DNA of 64,000 bases, from NCBI GenBank assembly GCA_008933995.1, contig WARS01000016.1, positions 5,370,215 to 5,434,214 on the forward strand. Direction: 5' to 3'. The translations under genes and the position numbers were made by a program. The first letter of the stretch is position 1. The number at the start of each line of letters is the position of its first letter. The stretch is from Datnioides undecimradiatus. Its lineage: Eukaryota > Chordata > Actinopteri > Lobotiformes > Datnioididae. Under the pieces are notes generated by a model. It saw nothing but the letters and a program-made list of their open reading frames with translations. It was not told the DNA's origin and ran no database searches. Below are positions 36,125 through 50,400 of the stretch, piece after piece.

Positions 36125-39100
36125 GAGCCCTCTTCAGGGAGTAGATAGACTGGGTCTACGGGTGGAAACAGGCTACAGTATCATTCTGATCTACACACAG
36201 TACACAGTTTGTACTCAACATGTCTGAAGCTGTACCTGCCTTTGACTTTAAATTACACGAACCGGCCTCGCGGCCAGTCTCTGCTGACCTTTCACCTTTC
36301 CTTCAGCATGCAGCTGCAGCCACGTGACCTTACAGAGTGAGAGTGGGCTTACACAGACACTGGATCCCTTTAGGGAAGCCGGAGAGTAACTCGGCTGCTT
36401 TGAAACTAACCAGACCTGTTTGACCATTTCGACTTCTAAACCACTCACTGTCACACATCCTGAATGAAATTAATCACCTGAGATATTTTGGCTAAGTGGT
36501 AAAGCATGCAGGCGTGAGTCTCAGGGAGATGTGGCATGGTGTTATTATCTCGTGGGGAGGATTATCATGGCTGGAAACTCCCATAATTCATGCTTGTCAA
36601 GGACGACGCTGGACCGATCACATCCATAACAGTGTAAAATTAGGCATGAGATGCCGCTGCGTGCCCACAGCCCTGTGCGTAGCTTCTCTGTGGGACGATA
36701 TACAAACTTTTCAAACTGCGCATGAAAACTTTGGAGCAGCCGCATTAAAATTCTGCTGTTTGCATAAGGCCACTACAAGAAAAATAAACAGTTCCTATAT
36801 GGTTTGTGGGGTCAGCACACCCACTCATTCATTATTGACCATATGCAGTCCACAGAGTTCATTCACACACAAAGCATGAACCAGGCCAAAGATCTCCAAT
36901 GCTGCAAGGAACTCAATTTAGGCGCATCTTGCATCTGGGCTTTTAAAATAATGTTTCTGTGCAAGGCTGAAGTAAAGGTTTATGGTTGTAAGTCCCACAC
37001 ATTAGCTTGGTTACCTCCATTTCGAGAGCTGGAGGGGGAGAAAGCATCAAACACCTGTAAAATGAGGTTTAATGCAGAGCATCAATCCGAAGTACAATCG
37101 ACACTGTTCCTGATTCGTTCCCGTGACAACAATGCTGCTATTCATTTATGCAGCCCCCCAACAAATCTTCAAGTCCTGCACCAAATGTTTTGATCGACTG
37201 TGACAAAAAAAGTCTTTACTGCCTTGAAGGAGTCAGGCGGTCCTCACACTGATCTGCTACTGATCCCCAAAGTTTCTGTTTTTAGCACCAAGTTTCCAAG
37301 ATCCTCTGCCTGAAAACAAAACAGCCGCAGAGCAGCTGGGAACACAAATCAGCTGAAATGTTGAGAAATGCAACGGTGGGCATCAGGTTGGTTTCCAGGC
37401 ATGGGAAATCGAGAAACAATGCAAACAAGAGGCCGGCGATAAACACAGTGCTCAACACATGACGGAACATGAAATACCAGCTCAGTGACTTAAATCACAT
37501 TGCCCTCCTGAACATAAACCTACATGATAACAACAAAAATAAGCTCGGTAGATGGCTTAAATCTTTCCAAATACACACGACGGAGCCGTTTTTCACCACC
37601 TTTGTGAAACGTGGCTCAAAATGTGCTCTAATCTCGCTAACTGCCACGAACACAAACACAACCGGACCACTTCAAAGCTACGCCGCTAAAACTGGTTTTG
37701 TTACAGTCCCAAATCCTTTGATTTCAGTGGTGTGCATGAACTCTAGACCTGGCCTCCCCTGGTGTTCATATTTCAACACCATTCCCTGCTTACTCTGCTT
37801 TCTCCCACCTACTCCGTGCAAGTCCCGACTCCTCACAAATATGTCTGTAAGGCCAGGTTCGGGCCCTGTTGCCTGTGCAGCGGGTGACCTCCAAACTCAG
37901 CTTAGAGGCCCTGGGACAAATGAGAAAAACAAATCCCTAGAGAGGGAGATTATCTTTAAGGGATCAGCCCTGACCTGAGCCACCTTCATGCCACATACTC
38001 CTTACCTCTGTTCTCCACTTTTTAGCATCAGTAAGCACGCAGCCTACTCATGTTTACCCTCACCTTGTTAACTACAAGAAGGGTCTAGTCTAGATGGCTG
38101 TATATTATAAGGTAAGTGTTGGCATTTAATATTCTAAAACCTTAAAAAACCAAATGAAATAAGCTCCTGGATCCAGAGAAATGAAACGTGCCAAAAAATA
38201 TTTTATTCAAAAGGCGACCTTTTCCTTTCCCGTGCGATTCAAAAAGGCCTCACTCTGAATGTAGGTTAATGTACACTGGCGCTGACACATGTTGCCAGCA
38301 ACCCTACGCATTAGCTGTCACATGTGATCATCCTCAACACCCACCAGTCATTTACAATTCTGCCGGGACAAACATGGAAGAAGAGCAGGCAGAGGGAGTC
38401 CAGCCTGTGCAGCGAGGAACTGCTGCACACACAAACCATTACACATGAGCGTACATACGGAGGGGTTAAAGTTGGCTATGGGGCTGCCAAGTGGATCTCC
38501 CTGGAGTGTTTATTGTACAGTATGTATAGTTTTATAGTCCAGTGGCTCACTAAAGTCGCAGGGTATGAAACCACAACCTCAAGAAGTGGGCTGCTCATGG
38601 AAGCCAAAGCCAAGTCTCTGGTTGGCTCAGATCCAGGTGGTTAGCACCACGGCAGCACATTCTGCATGTTAGCTCAAGGACTGCTGAGAACTGCTCTCCA
38701 GTCAGCCTCTCTATAGTATTTGACAGGTTCACCAGCAGAAGAGCAGCCGTATACCCAGCTACTCTAGTGCTCGGCCACTTCGTCCAAACTGCTGCTGACA
38801 GCATCTATCAGGAGCCAATCACGCAATCAACGAAAATGTAGATGAAGGTGAACCGTCAATGTTAGAAGGACAGAAATGTGTTCTGTTGGAGACTTTCTGC
38901 AAAGCGTCTTTGCATATTTAATACAAGGCCAGGAATCTGGTGCAAAAGGAGATCGGATAAAGCTCTATTTCCACATTTTTAACAGCTTTACATGTGATTT
39001 TTACAGATTAGTTCAACAAAGCAAAACAACATATTCTGTCTTCATAACGATCCAGTGGCGTTGAATAGGAAGTCAATGGCCATCACTGCAGAGCAAATAC

Positions 39101-39285
39101 AATGACTGGACTGACAGGGTTATGACTCCAGTTTGTCGAGCAGCATCAAACCCGCGGATTGTAAAGCTCGACGTTATTTCCGTGAAAGGTCAACTTTAAG
39201 ATTCTGACCTCGAAAGTACAAAAGGTCCTCACACATGTGGCACAAAATGCAAAATAAAAAGAAGGTTAGAGGGCAAAGATGCATG

Positions 39286-39306
39286 CACACACACACACAC
39301 ACACAC
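39286..39306. repeat. (CA)10 microsatellite
   Basis: CA run in intron 2. Confidence 0.9.
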
Positions 39307-41115
39307 CACCAACACACACATAATGTCGGGCCAAACTAAATGTGTCTGCGCAATGACCTTTTTCAAATTCAGTGTGTTCACCTCCAAAGGATTACAGGCC
39401 CAGATGGCCACTGGATGAACAATGCAACACCTGCTGAGGGACATAGCACAATTAGGTTCTCGCAAAAAAAAAAAAACTGCGGCAAAAATAAAAAACCTCC
39501 GTCTGCACAATGAACTATCAAGGAACAAATCTAACTCCTGGCTATTCTAACCCCGACCACAACCACAGCATAATCCAACCCTTCAATCTGTACCACATCG
39601 TCAGTCAAAGTTTGTCCTTGCAGAATAGATACCCGTGATTTCCTGAAATGTCTAATTGTCAGCAGGAAAACATTTTATGTCTCTGTTTGCATGGAGGAGG
39701 AGTAGCGTCCAAGTCCGAATAACTATATTTGAGTTGTCTTACACCCAGTGCATCTGGTGCAAACTGGCAGCAGCTGATCCAGTGTAAATTCATTAATAAG
39801 TATAAGCATAAATAAGTAGCATGCCCTGATGCAATGGGTGCATTTAAGTTTTACTCACACCATTCAGCTCCATGTCATGTGCAAAGCACGGAGCATCATC
39901 CCCGGGGCATTAAACCATGTCATATTTCATGGCAGCTTGTTCTGTTTTATATCTACCCTCCTTCTATCTCTTGTCTGACATCTCTATTTAGCAAAGCTTG
40001 GCCTGAGTGGGTTTAAAATCCCGTCATACACCCGAGACAAAGCAGAGAATGGCGCGGCGCAACTGTCCTTTTTAATTTATGACCAATGCAGTTGTCATTT
40101 TGTCTTTTTTTTTTTTTCTCCCTGTGCCCATGTTTGTGTTGGTTTTAAAATGAGGTGTGGTCAGGCGCGCAGTAAACCTGCGCAATTGGCCAAGAAAAAC
40201 CTGGTCCCAAGTCAGTTTAAAGGGTGCACCATTCATATGGCAAGATGTGCCTACGTGGGCCGGTTCGCAAGGCACAAATGCACTTGGCCTGTTGCACATA
40301 TAGGCCATAGGCACATATGGCCTGCAGCAGTCCTCAGCCTCTGACTCATTTAATTATTAAAGCTTTTGTCATATGCAGTTAAATGTAGTTGGGACAGATG
40401 GGACAGTGAATCTTTAGCTAAATTGCCAGTGGGCTGTTCGGCACTTCATTTAAATAAAGCTAAAACAAATTTAAATTAAAGTTAACATTAAAAAAAGTTT
40501 TAGAAATAATGAAAAAATAATAATGATTTTGAGTTCCATATTGTGTAATCAAACACCTTTTCCTTGTACTTTTGCCCGAGTATCATTTCAGCATCTACAT
40601 CATGATATGTATCATATTGAAGTCATTCATTTTGGTATCGTGACACTACTTAGAGAAACAATGAAGTATCGGGTGTCATGTTCGTGAGCCTGCTTTACTT
40701 TGTTGATGTTGTTTTCTAGCAGCGGCGTTGTTATCGAACAGGTGCGAGCCTGACTGACATTTCTTAATTTTCCCTTTTTTTAGACAAAGTCACACAACCC
40801 TTGAAATTTGACTCGATTGGCCCCGAAGAAAGAGGAAACACAAAACTGCTTTCCTGAAAGGCAATACCGAGGGCTGAATTTTTCCACAAAGTGCTGCATG
40901 TTGGATGGCCTGTCTGCGTCTCCCACATGTCTACCTCCTGTGTCTCTATCATAAGCCATGCACCAGGCCCCGGTCAGCAGCACACAATGCCCAGACTTGC
41001 CTTAACACCAAAGTCTTTTTTTGGTGTGTGTGGCACAAAGAGATACATGTTGGCTACGTGCAGAGAGAGCGAGAGAGGGAGGGGGGAGTCAGGGAGAGAG
41101 ACGGGAGGACAAAAT

Positions 41116-41117
<2 letters not shown>

Positions 41118-41152
<35 letters not shown>
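41118..41152. repeat. (GA)17 microsatellite
   Basis: Thirty-five bases of GA on plus, preceded by an interrupted purine-rich stretch (41062-41108). It is the one long GA tract on the plus strand; the others in the window are CT. Confidence 0.95.
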
Positions 41153-41154
<2 letters not shown>

Positions 41155-41949
41155 TTGTTTTTACTAACTGCTGTCATCCATCTCTCTCTCATCATCATTG
41201 TACTTATATGTAAAACACGTCGTAACACGGCTTCCTGTTCAAAACAAGAGGTTAAAAATAACATCAGTCATCGTAACCTTGGCTCAGGTGAGAGCTGCCT
41301 CACAGGTACGGCTGACTGTTGATGCATATTTAATAAGGTGAAAGATTTGCAGTGGTGCATGTGGCTGCCCTTTCAGAGCGGGCGCCCATGTCACCTTTTT
41401 TTTTTTTTTTTTGGGCCAGCCGGTTCCATGGATGTCAGCAATGGCGAAGGCCGACTGGGAGGGTGCAGCGGGTGAGACGAGGAGAGGCGGGAGTGGAAAT
41501 GAATAAGAGAAAATGCTGGAATTGTTTTCTCTTATTTTCTGGCTGATTCTGACCGACTTCAAAAAGACGCATTGATCCGAACGCACAAACCCACAGCAAT
41601 GAAACGGACTAATCTGACGGGACACAATTACTGGAGCCACATGGTCAAATTTGATTTCTTTCTGGTATGAGTAGGTATAACAGTGTGACACATTGAAATA
41701 CAATGATCAGAGGGTAACGCGCGGCATCAGATAAAGCAGCTGTCCCTCATTTAAACAGGATTTTGTAAAAACAATGTTTTAATCAATAAATCACACAGTA
41801 TATCAAATAATACCATCTTACATTTGGTTTTAGGTTCTGCAATGTAGTGATTTGCAGATGTATAAAACAGTATATTATATCTTTAATCTAACAGCTTCTG
41901 ACGGGAATCTGTTCTAATGTTCCTTTTGGTATTTTACAGATCAAAGTGG

Positions 41950-42261
41950 AGCAATAAGTTCATATCAAGTATGATATCTGGCCATCGTGACATGACATAA
42001 GCGGTGTCTTTTTCTTGTTTTAAAGGCTGTGTTGCAGTGAAGTGACGCGATTGTCTGAACTTACAGGATTGCTCTAGCTGTTCTATCGTCAGGTGTTACC
42101 CACTAAGTCACTATATCCACACTGCTGATAAAGAAATCCCATTGCATTGTTTCCTGAATGAAGCAGAACAATCACCCCTACAATATGGTCACAGTACTGA
42201 TGTCAACGTATTTGGTTCAAGTCATTGTGATATTTGATTTTGTCCATATTGCCCAGCCCTA
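41950..42261. mobile_element. Probable truncated copy of a fish non-autonomous DNA element (MITE-like)
   Basis: It ends in CCATATTGCCCAGCCCTA (reverse complement TAGGGCTGGGCAATATGG), a terminal motif common to interspersed fish elements. Internal phrases such as AAGGCTGTGTTGCAGTGAAG, TCTAGCTGTTCTAT, CACTAAGTCACTATATCCAC and CACCCCTACAATATGG fit the same family as I remember it. The left end has CATATCAAGTATGATATC and CATCGTGACATGAC but no clean terminal repeat, so the copy is old or truncated. No coding capacity. Confidence 0.55.
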
Positions 42262-42800
42262 AACTAGTTTTTAGAGTAACTGAATAATCATCACAATACG
42301 ATTTTACAACAAATTAGCTGACAACTATGAGCTGATTTACGATATGATTCACTGACAAAAACCAATCATGACAAAAACTGTGTCTCAGTTGTGAGAATTT
42401 GCTGCTGCTCTTTGTGACTGTAAACTGAATATCTTTGTAATGTGGGCAAAAAAACACATCCAAAAACATTGTGATCATGAAATAGTGAGTGTGAGATTTT
42501 TTTAATTTTTTTTTATGCTTTCTGACATTTTATAGATCGACACATTAGTCAGCAGATCACCTGATGGTGAAATGAAATCAGCCCCAAAAACAGGAATGTT
42601 ATTCTGTGGATTTTATCAGAATTCCACACGTCTCCTCGCTCCGGTGTATGTGCAGTATGTGAAAGTGGAGGGACAGCGGTGTGTATAATGGGAATGATAT
42701 GGTATGTGCTGCTCATCATCTGACTGCTCTGTCCTTGCCCTCTTTCTTCGGGCTAGCGGTCACATGCGCACAAATATATTCGTCAACATACAGTTGCAGG

Positions 42801-42825
42801 CACACACACACACACACACACACAC
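42801..42825. repeat. (CA)12 microsatellite
   Basis: CA run in intron 2. Confidence 0.92.
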
Positions 42826-44593
42826 TCACATGTGTACCATTTCCCACCACGATGTAATTCCCTTCACGCTGCACTTTTAATAAATCATAACATCAGGCTC
42901 TGCCACTAAGACGCCCTTTTCAAATAAAACATTCGCCCAACCAAATACTCCCGGGGCTCAAAATATCTCCCACATTTTCCATCTGGGGGGAAATACTGTC
43001 GATTCAGAGGTTTCTCTCCTCCCTCTCTCGCTCTCTCTCCCTCTCCGCCTCTCTTCCCCTCACTGTCTTGTGTGCATACACTACATCTCATTGTTTGAGT
43101 GTGCATGAAACTCTGAAGATTAGGGTAAATACATGACATCTTGAGCTTATCGCATAAATATTTAAGAATGGGAGACGGAACTCAGGTGGAGAGGAAGGAG
43201 GAGTAGCGCCTCACGTATGAGTTATTTGAAAGGAAGGCGATGGGTTTTGTTACGAGGGAGAAATAAAGAAAACAGTGTTTTAGCGGGCTTTTATAGAGAT
43301 GGATCTCTTTCTTAAAGGAGACTACTCATGGTCTAACCTTAGTGGATTTTTGAAAAATATTTTAATTACTTTCTCTGTGAGCAGGAGTTTAGTCTCAAGT
43401 GACATTCCGAGCTCTTAAACAGAAGGCCATGGGGGATTTACACAGCGAACAAAGGATTCCCTATTGAAACACGGGCTTTTGTGCAGCTTGTAGCTCTACA
43501 TTTTCTATCTATTCACTGTTCTGCTTCATGTTGCAAAACCCGTCAGCGCTAATGAGTAGCTTTATAAGAGGAAATAGAGCGTAATTGGGTTGTTGTTTTT
43601 TTTCCGGAGCGATACAAAGACATGGGTGGAACTGGGGAAGATGTCTGTCAATCTCACAGCAAGCGTATACCTTCTGCCATGACCTGACTGGGGCACTGCA
43701 CCCAGATTTCTCGCACCGCGTTACTGTGCAGCACGTTCGAAGGGCCTCTCCGTGTGCCACTGACTCCTCTTTATGTACTCTGCCCCCGGGGTCTGTCTGT
43801 CCACAGAGGCTTTATATGAGAAAGCCTGTCATAACAGCCATGTTAGCGTGTGAGGCATGCCCATTTCACCGAGATCCCCGGCCAAAGCACACAAACTCTG
43901 GTTACTGTAAATTCAGGAGAAGTGCCAGGCTGCTCTGAACAGATCTGTCACCACCAAATCCCCTTGAGGAACAGAGGTCATAATTTCCATTTAACACCTA
44001 CTGCTCCCACGCACATGTTATAGTTTATAGCCTTCCATGTGTAAAGCATATCTAAGAGAGACATATTTCTCTGTGTTTTATAGCCTAAAATAATGAAGCC
44101 TTATAAATCCCCCAAAAAAGCCAAAACCTGAAGCCCTGTGCTGCTCCTGCGCTAAATAAATCAGCACCTAGCGAGCCCTGTCCGACGTACAAAGACATTT
44201 GTATGCTGTGTTTATATATTTTTTTTCATGCTTGGATTTTATTTGTGTTCCTGTGTCTCGGCGGCATCTAACTCAGGATCCTCTTCAGCAACTGCAAAAC
44301 TCTCTCCTCCTCGAAATTGTGCTCGACGACATTGCGACGTTTCCTCACAAGAACTCCGATGAATACCTCCTTCCTCTGTCTTCTCCCCTGATTTGATTCA
44401 ACCTTCCTCTTGTGCCACCTGTTTGTTGTTGGTGTTGGTGTTTTGAGGGCTACCTATGGCGTGCCGCTGAAAGGTCCCTACCCCAGCTGCCGCTCTTTCC
44501 TCTGTAAACACTCCTGCTTCCTCAGCCGTCTCGTCGGAGTGTTCCTGCTCCTTCGCATCTCCACTCTTTCCCCAAACACACACACACGCGCAG

Positions 44594-44621
<28 letters not shown>
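44594..44621. repeat. (AC)14 microsatellite
   Basis: AC run within a CA-rich belt (44575-44640). Confidence 0.92.
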
Positions 44622-44625
<4 letters not shown>

Positions 44626-45544
44626 GCACACACCACACTGCATGCATCATCCCTGTAATCTTTGCCTCCTGCTGAGCAACTTCTTCTAATTTACGTGGAT
44701 TAAAGCCATTTGTTGCAGAAGGCAAAGTGTGCCATCATGGAGCCAAACATCAACATTAGCCTCATGCTGGAGACATACATCCTCCACTGTAAACCAGAGG
44801 CATTTAAAAAAAAAAATCCATATGTGCTTAGCTGAACTGTCTCTTTAAACCCCCTGCACCCTGCAGCCCTTTTGTGCCTGGGTTGAACGCACAAAGGACT
44901 ATTTGCGAACTTGTTTTTGTTGTGATAGCATCAGTTGTTATTAACGAGGAGCAAATGCTACGTAAATGAATCTGTCTGAGCTCCTCGCCCTCAGCCATCA
45001 ATCAGAAGTAATACGCTCACTGCTGATTTAATTGGGTTAGAATGGCTGCCATAGTGCCACACAATGCTACGATGCTACATGTCATTCATTAGAAACTATT
45101 TGTTAACAGGGCCCCGGTCTGTTTTCCTGCTGTCCCTTAGCCGTACCTGCATTTGAAAGCTGACGCGTGGGGAAAGGGGAAGCGAGAACGCGGTGAAAAG
45201 AGTTTAACTGTGCCTCGCAGCCACAGCTTATGAAGCAGCTCCAACAGTCTGGCACCCAAGGGAGCCGTGCTAGTCACACCAAATCTATCCAGAGAGACAA
45301 CAGTGGACTAACAGTAAGCATAGGTTGTTTCAGGTCTGTCTGCGCAGCATTAGCATGTATTCCCTCGGCCATTGGCCAGGGTAACAAGAGATTCAATTTC
45401 CCCATTCTGGTCCACTGAAATCAATTGGCGCAGTTAGGGACAGCAGAGTGTGAATGATACAGACTAATTCTCTAGGAGAGGGAGGTTAATGTGAAGTGCA
45501 CAAGGTCAGTGCATTTATAAAGGTAACTTTGGCTTTGCCGGCGA

Positions 45545-45775
45545 CTTTCTCTTCTGTTTTTTTCTCTCCCTCCCTCCCTCTGTCTTTTTCTTTCTCTCAC
45601 ATGAACACACACACAGCCGCAGAGTCCCTCAGTGGTTTCTTTCTCCTTCACTCGTTCACTCTCCCCTTCTCCCTCCCCGCCTCTTTCTCTCTCCCACGTA
45701 AGGTTATCTCGCCCGGGCTGGAGTTTTCTCTCTTTCCCTCTTTTCTTCCCTCTTCTCTCGCTCCGCTCTTTCTGC
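45545..45775. repeat. Pyrimidine-rich low-complexity block
   Basis: CT/CCT/TTTC-rich sequence on plus, giving Ser/Leu/Phe-rich chance open frames on plus and Arg/Glu-rich ones on minus. Confidence 0.75.
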
Positions 45776-47394
45776 ATGCTAAGGAAGTGTCTCTTTACAC
45801 GTCGCAGGGGCTCAGAGAAAGCCGCGCTGCAATAATTGGATTATTGAGCAATCGGCAAACAAACATAAGACGCAAAGCACAGGATCAATACTAGAGCGCT
45901 TGCATCATTTGAGGTGGTCAAAAGCAATCAAAGTACTGGCAGTGAATAAAGGCGTCGCGCGACTTGCTGTGCAGGATTAGTGAGTTTAGGAGGAAAAATT
46001 GCTGGTGAGATGTCGATAATTGCTCATTAGACATCAAAGGAATCTTTCCTCCACGTAGACACTTCCTGTCCCGCTCAGTCTGGTCCGTTTGGATGAAGGT
46101 ACGCCGCCAGGCTTAAACCGAGCCCAGCAGTGAACAACACAGTCAGTAGGTGGCTGGTGAAATAGCTTTGGGTTGCTATTGTTTATTAATGTCCAGATGG
46201 ACAGTGGTGGAGTAATCTGCTGCACTTCCTGTTTACAGACAGGTAGCGCTGTAAACGGGTTAAAGATAACAGCGGATTTATTGACAGACGGCACAAACTG
46301 AGCGCAACGTGAAAAGGCGCGATGTTAGCGACAGTTGGAAAACAGTCAAATGTCACCAACAGTCTCCCAAAGCCCGAAGTGACATCTTCAAATGTTGTTT
46401 TGTCCAATTAACAGCCTGATTGGCTTTGCTGGATTAATGCAAGTAGTAGATTAATGCAGGTTACATCACCAAACATCCTGGACCCCATACCTCCCAAAGA
46501 CGCACAGATGAATTACGCTGTGCCATTTTCTGGTCCGAACAACAAAACCAGCAAATACTCATATTTTTAATGCTGGGAACAGATCATTTTTGGCATTTTT
46601 TGCTTAAAAACATGACTTGCCTTGTCCAGCCAACTGTCCCACATCCAAAGATATCCCATTTATAACGACATATAACAGAGAGACGCTGCAAATCCTCACA
46701 TTCGGGAGGCTGGAAGCAGAAAACGTTTGGCATTTTTGCGTGAACATGAACTCACGTGATTAATCTATTATTAGAATTGTTGCTGGTTAATTTTCTGTCC
46801 ACCGACTATTAAATGAACTGTCCATTCGGTCCCGTGCGCTAATAAGAGTAAAGCGATAATGTGGAACTATTTGCGTGTTTGAGGAGAGGAACCAGTACAT
46901 TTCCTGCAAGCCTAAAAAACACACCATTTCCCCCCTGAGATCCTCTGAAACAACAACAGTCCATAGCTTATGTGTACTTTGTGCAGCACATTTTGCATCC
47001 GCACACTGTATACAGTTCCAGTATAAAATCAAAAAAGACTTGTGAATTCACAGTATGCGCGCGGTTATAGCGCGAGCTTTTTCTAGGTCAAGTGAATAAA
47101 CATTGCCAGCCTTGCATACTTCCTTAAGCAGCAGACAATGCGGAGAAGAAAAGACTTCCTCCAAAGTTTGCCAAGGGAACCTGTTTCACTAACCCCGAAC
47201 TTCTGGTGTGGAACGTAAAAAGTTGAGCTCATGCCCGCCTGTCAGGTTGTGGCGAGGAGGGTGTCGATAAAAATGTTACATCGGAATTGACATGCTGGCA
47301 GTCTTTCGAACAAAAGCCCTGCACTGTCATTCTGCTTTACCGTCTCTCTGAGCACACAGTCACTGAGACCCTCTCGTTGCTTTTCTTCTGCTTC

Positions 47395-47490
47395 CTCACC
47401 CGCTTTCCCTCTCCACACCCCACCCCCCTTCTCTCTCCCTCTCTCTCTCTGTCTCCCTCCCCCTCACTCTCTTTCTCCTCTCTCTCTAAA
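47395..47490. repeat. Pyrimidine-rich low-complexity block
   Basis: Interrupted CTCTCT and CCCC tracts on plus; purine-rich in the gene sense. Confidence 0.75.
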
Positions 47491-50400
47491 ACCCTTATAA
47501 CATCCTTGGGATTTAAGAGCTTAAATGTCAGTCCCATGATATCAGTGCCATTCAGATTAAGCGCCTTAAATACGATGTAAATGTATAAATGTAGGCCAAT
47601 GAGTGGGCACCATTCAATCCAATTAGCCGTAATGACGGCAGTCTCAAGGAATCTCAAAAGCAATAATTTCTAATCATTTTCTGTGGCTTATTGACTATTA
47701 CACTCCACAGACAGACGGCTGAATATATTACAGCTTCATATAGAATTTAGGAAAATTGTTTTGTTCGTAGTCTGTGGCTAGAACAAATTCAAGAGGAAGC
47801 CCGAGAAAGCTTGAACATCTCATACTAGAAAGGATAGTTTCAATTTATTGGGTGAGGTTTAGATTTTGGACATCCCGAGCAGCAGGCATCAGCTTCGGAT
47901 CTTCTCCTTTTCGTCCACGAACACTGGGAATGAGGAAGACGCGTGCTCCTGCTCTACAAGTGCCTACTTCGTGAAAGCTGGAGTTCAGCTGGAGGAAAAT
48001 GTCTCGCGCTGACTCGAAGATGCCTCGTGCCAGGTCCCATTTTCCCAAATCAGCCACTTCAGCAAGCGCCCCGTATCGACATGCGTTAACGTTCAAGTGA
48101 CATCAGTGGCCTTTGTTATCATACAGAGAGCAAAAGAAGAAGTCGACTAAGTCTGCATAGGGAGGATGCTGGGGTGGACGAGCAGTTCAACAAAAAGTCG
48201 AAATTTAACATGGACTGCGGATTGTTTCCCATTTCCAACAAACAGTCAATGGATTTATTAAAGCATGGCCACGATCGATCCAGAACCTTAGCCATGAGCT
48301 TATTATGGGAAACACGACGACAAAAGCCTAATAACCTTAACTATGTAGGCAGGAGTCCATTAGGTTCAACATTGTTTTACTATTCTATAACACGATAACA
48401 CTGATATGCAATGCTTTCTGATACATTTCGGACACATGACTGCATCCTGTTGATATGGGACGTCAGATCATAAAATGCTTTTCGATGTGTAGATCTGTAG
48501 ATTTCATTTGGAGGACCTGTTAAGTTTACATCTTGATACTGAAGCAAATGGCACACTGGAATATTAGTTAAAGTTGATATTATTCATAGTTTATATTCAG
48601 CATTCAACGATGATCTTCTCTCTCTGATTGTCGAAGAAGCTTTCGCCCATTTGCTCCCACTTGTTTAAACCCTTGGCTCGACCGTGACTGCAGTTAGTTA
48701 TTAAATGACAATGAGCAGCAGATAAAGCTCTCAGCACGTCGTGTAGTCAACACCGCAGAGAGTTCACTGGTTAACAAGGTGTTGCAAGTGTATTTGACAC
48801 AGAGACTCTTAAACCAGATAATAACCGATACCCGACACGAAGAGAAAACATAAGATTACGTGTCCTCGCCCTGTCTCCAGTCAGTTCGATACAGCTACGA
48901 CCAATCACAGCTGAACGGGGCACAACAAGGCAAACAGCAATCAAGTGACCTTAAAAACACAATGACGGAGGATTTATAATGGAAGTCAATGGTATTAGTG
49001 GCATTTTATAGCTAATATAAAAAAAAACATTTATTAAAGCATGGATAAACCGACGCTTTTCAACCCAGTCTGCATTGTGGTCGATGAACCTATATTGCTC
49101 TTCCTTCGATATCACCAACGCTATTGTTCTTGACCCAGTGCAGCACTCCCTATCTTTCACTTCGTGGTAAACAGCAGTTTCATTGAGCAGGTCTCTCCAC
49201 TAAGGAAGAAATACAATCCACCTCAACTCGGTGTATTCAGCGCTGAAACACGTTACTGAAACCTGCTCACAAATGTCATATTGTTTATTTTGAAAGTCAT
49301 CGCAGTGCGGGAAGCCTGTGTATGCAGCCCAGACTGAAGCAGTCCTTCCTTATTCTCCGAGTAAGGATTCTTATCACAATGTGTTACTGTTGCTGTGAAT
49401 CGGCCTTCAGCGCCGTCTGACAACTGCGCAGTCACAACTCCTCACGTATCATATGCTATTAGGTGATGTTTTGGTCCAAATCTACAGGAAAAGGCGATTT
49501 TATGGCAGTTATGTCTAAAGAACACCGTTTCCTCGTATCACATATCCTCTTAGCAGGCATTCATGTTGGCAACTGGTTTGTGCTGCTTGGCTGTTTTTTG
49601 TTTTTTTTATTTTATTTTTGTAGTAGTAGCTTAATCGACATGGATTGCATTTCACCAAATTCTTTCATTCATTCTCTCAAAGGTGTATTTAACGTGACTC
49701 TTAGCGTTTTGTGATTTCATCATTCATTCATGGAGGACACTTTTGTGCACACAGCAGTATGGACTTTAGCTACGTATCTGTGTGTGTGTGTGTGTGCATG
49801 TCTGCCAATGGAAGCCTCAATTTTTGGAGAATCAAATATTAGTAGGCTGCATTGATTTTGGAACAAACCTCCACGTTCTTGTGTGAGCTCAGTCCTCCTG
49901 CCAAGTTTGTCTGGTCTGTCTACTCACTGTTCCTTTCCAGGCAGCAGAGTCACTTCTCTGAGCTGCGTTCAACATGCAGCGTAGCAATCGCTCCCCGGAT
50001 CCGCTTTCTTTCTAGTCTCTCTCTGACGATATTAGGGGAGCGCACGCTTTAAGTCTTAAAATATCGAGCATTTTAACAGTCGCTAACCCCTCTCTGTGCA
50101 GGCCCTGGCTTCTGTTTGGTTGTTTTGCCATGCTCTTGACACTCGCGCGTAAAAATGTCAAAGTTAAACTCGATGTCGGCCTGCTGTGCTTCAGCTGAAC
50201 TGACGGAAAGAAAGACGTTTGGCGAAAACATGTTCAAAATCACAGCCTGATGCGTCCCGTTAGTGGCAATGTCTCCCAAGACGCTGGCTACCAGCCAATA
50301 GGAAAAGATGACAGGAAGGACAGGAGACTGTTTGCATTGCATTCCTCACTCCCCACTCCTCCGCTGTAAAGGGTATTTCCCCTTGCTCTTTAAAATAAGC

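Noticed and set aside
37469-37978. 169-codon open frame on plus without strong low complexity
   Set aside because: One frame of this length is about what chance gives in 64 kb read in six frames; no domain, signal or homologue recognised.
40270-40325. GGCCATA-GGCACA-TATGGCC small palindrome with repeated GGC words
   Set aside because: Seven-base arms are expected by chance at this scale.
42211-42222. GGTTCAAGTC resembling a tRNA B box
   Set aside because: No A box or cloverleaf around it, and it lies inside the MITE-like element.
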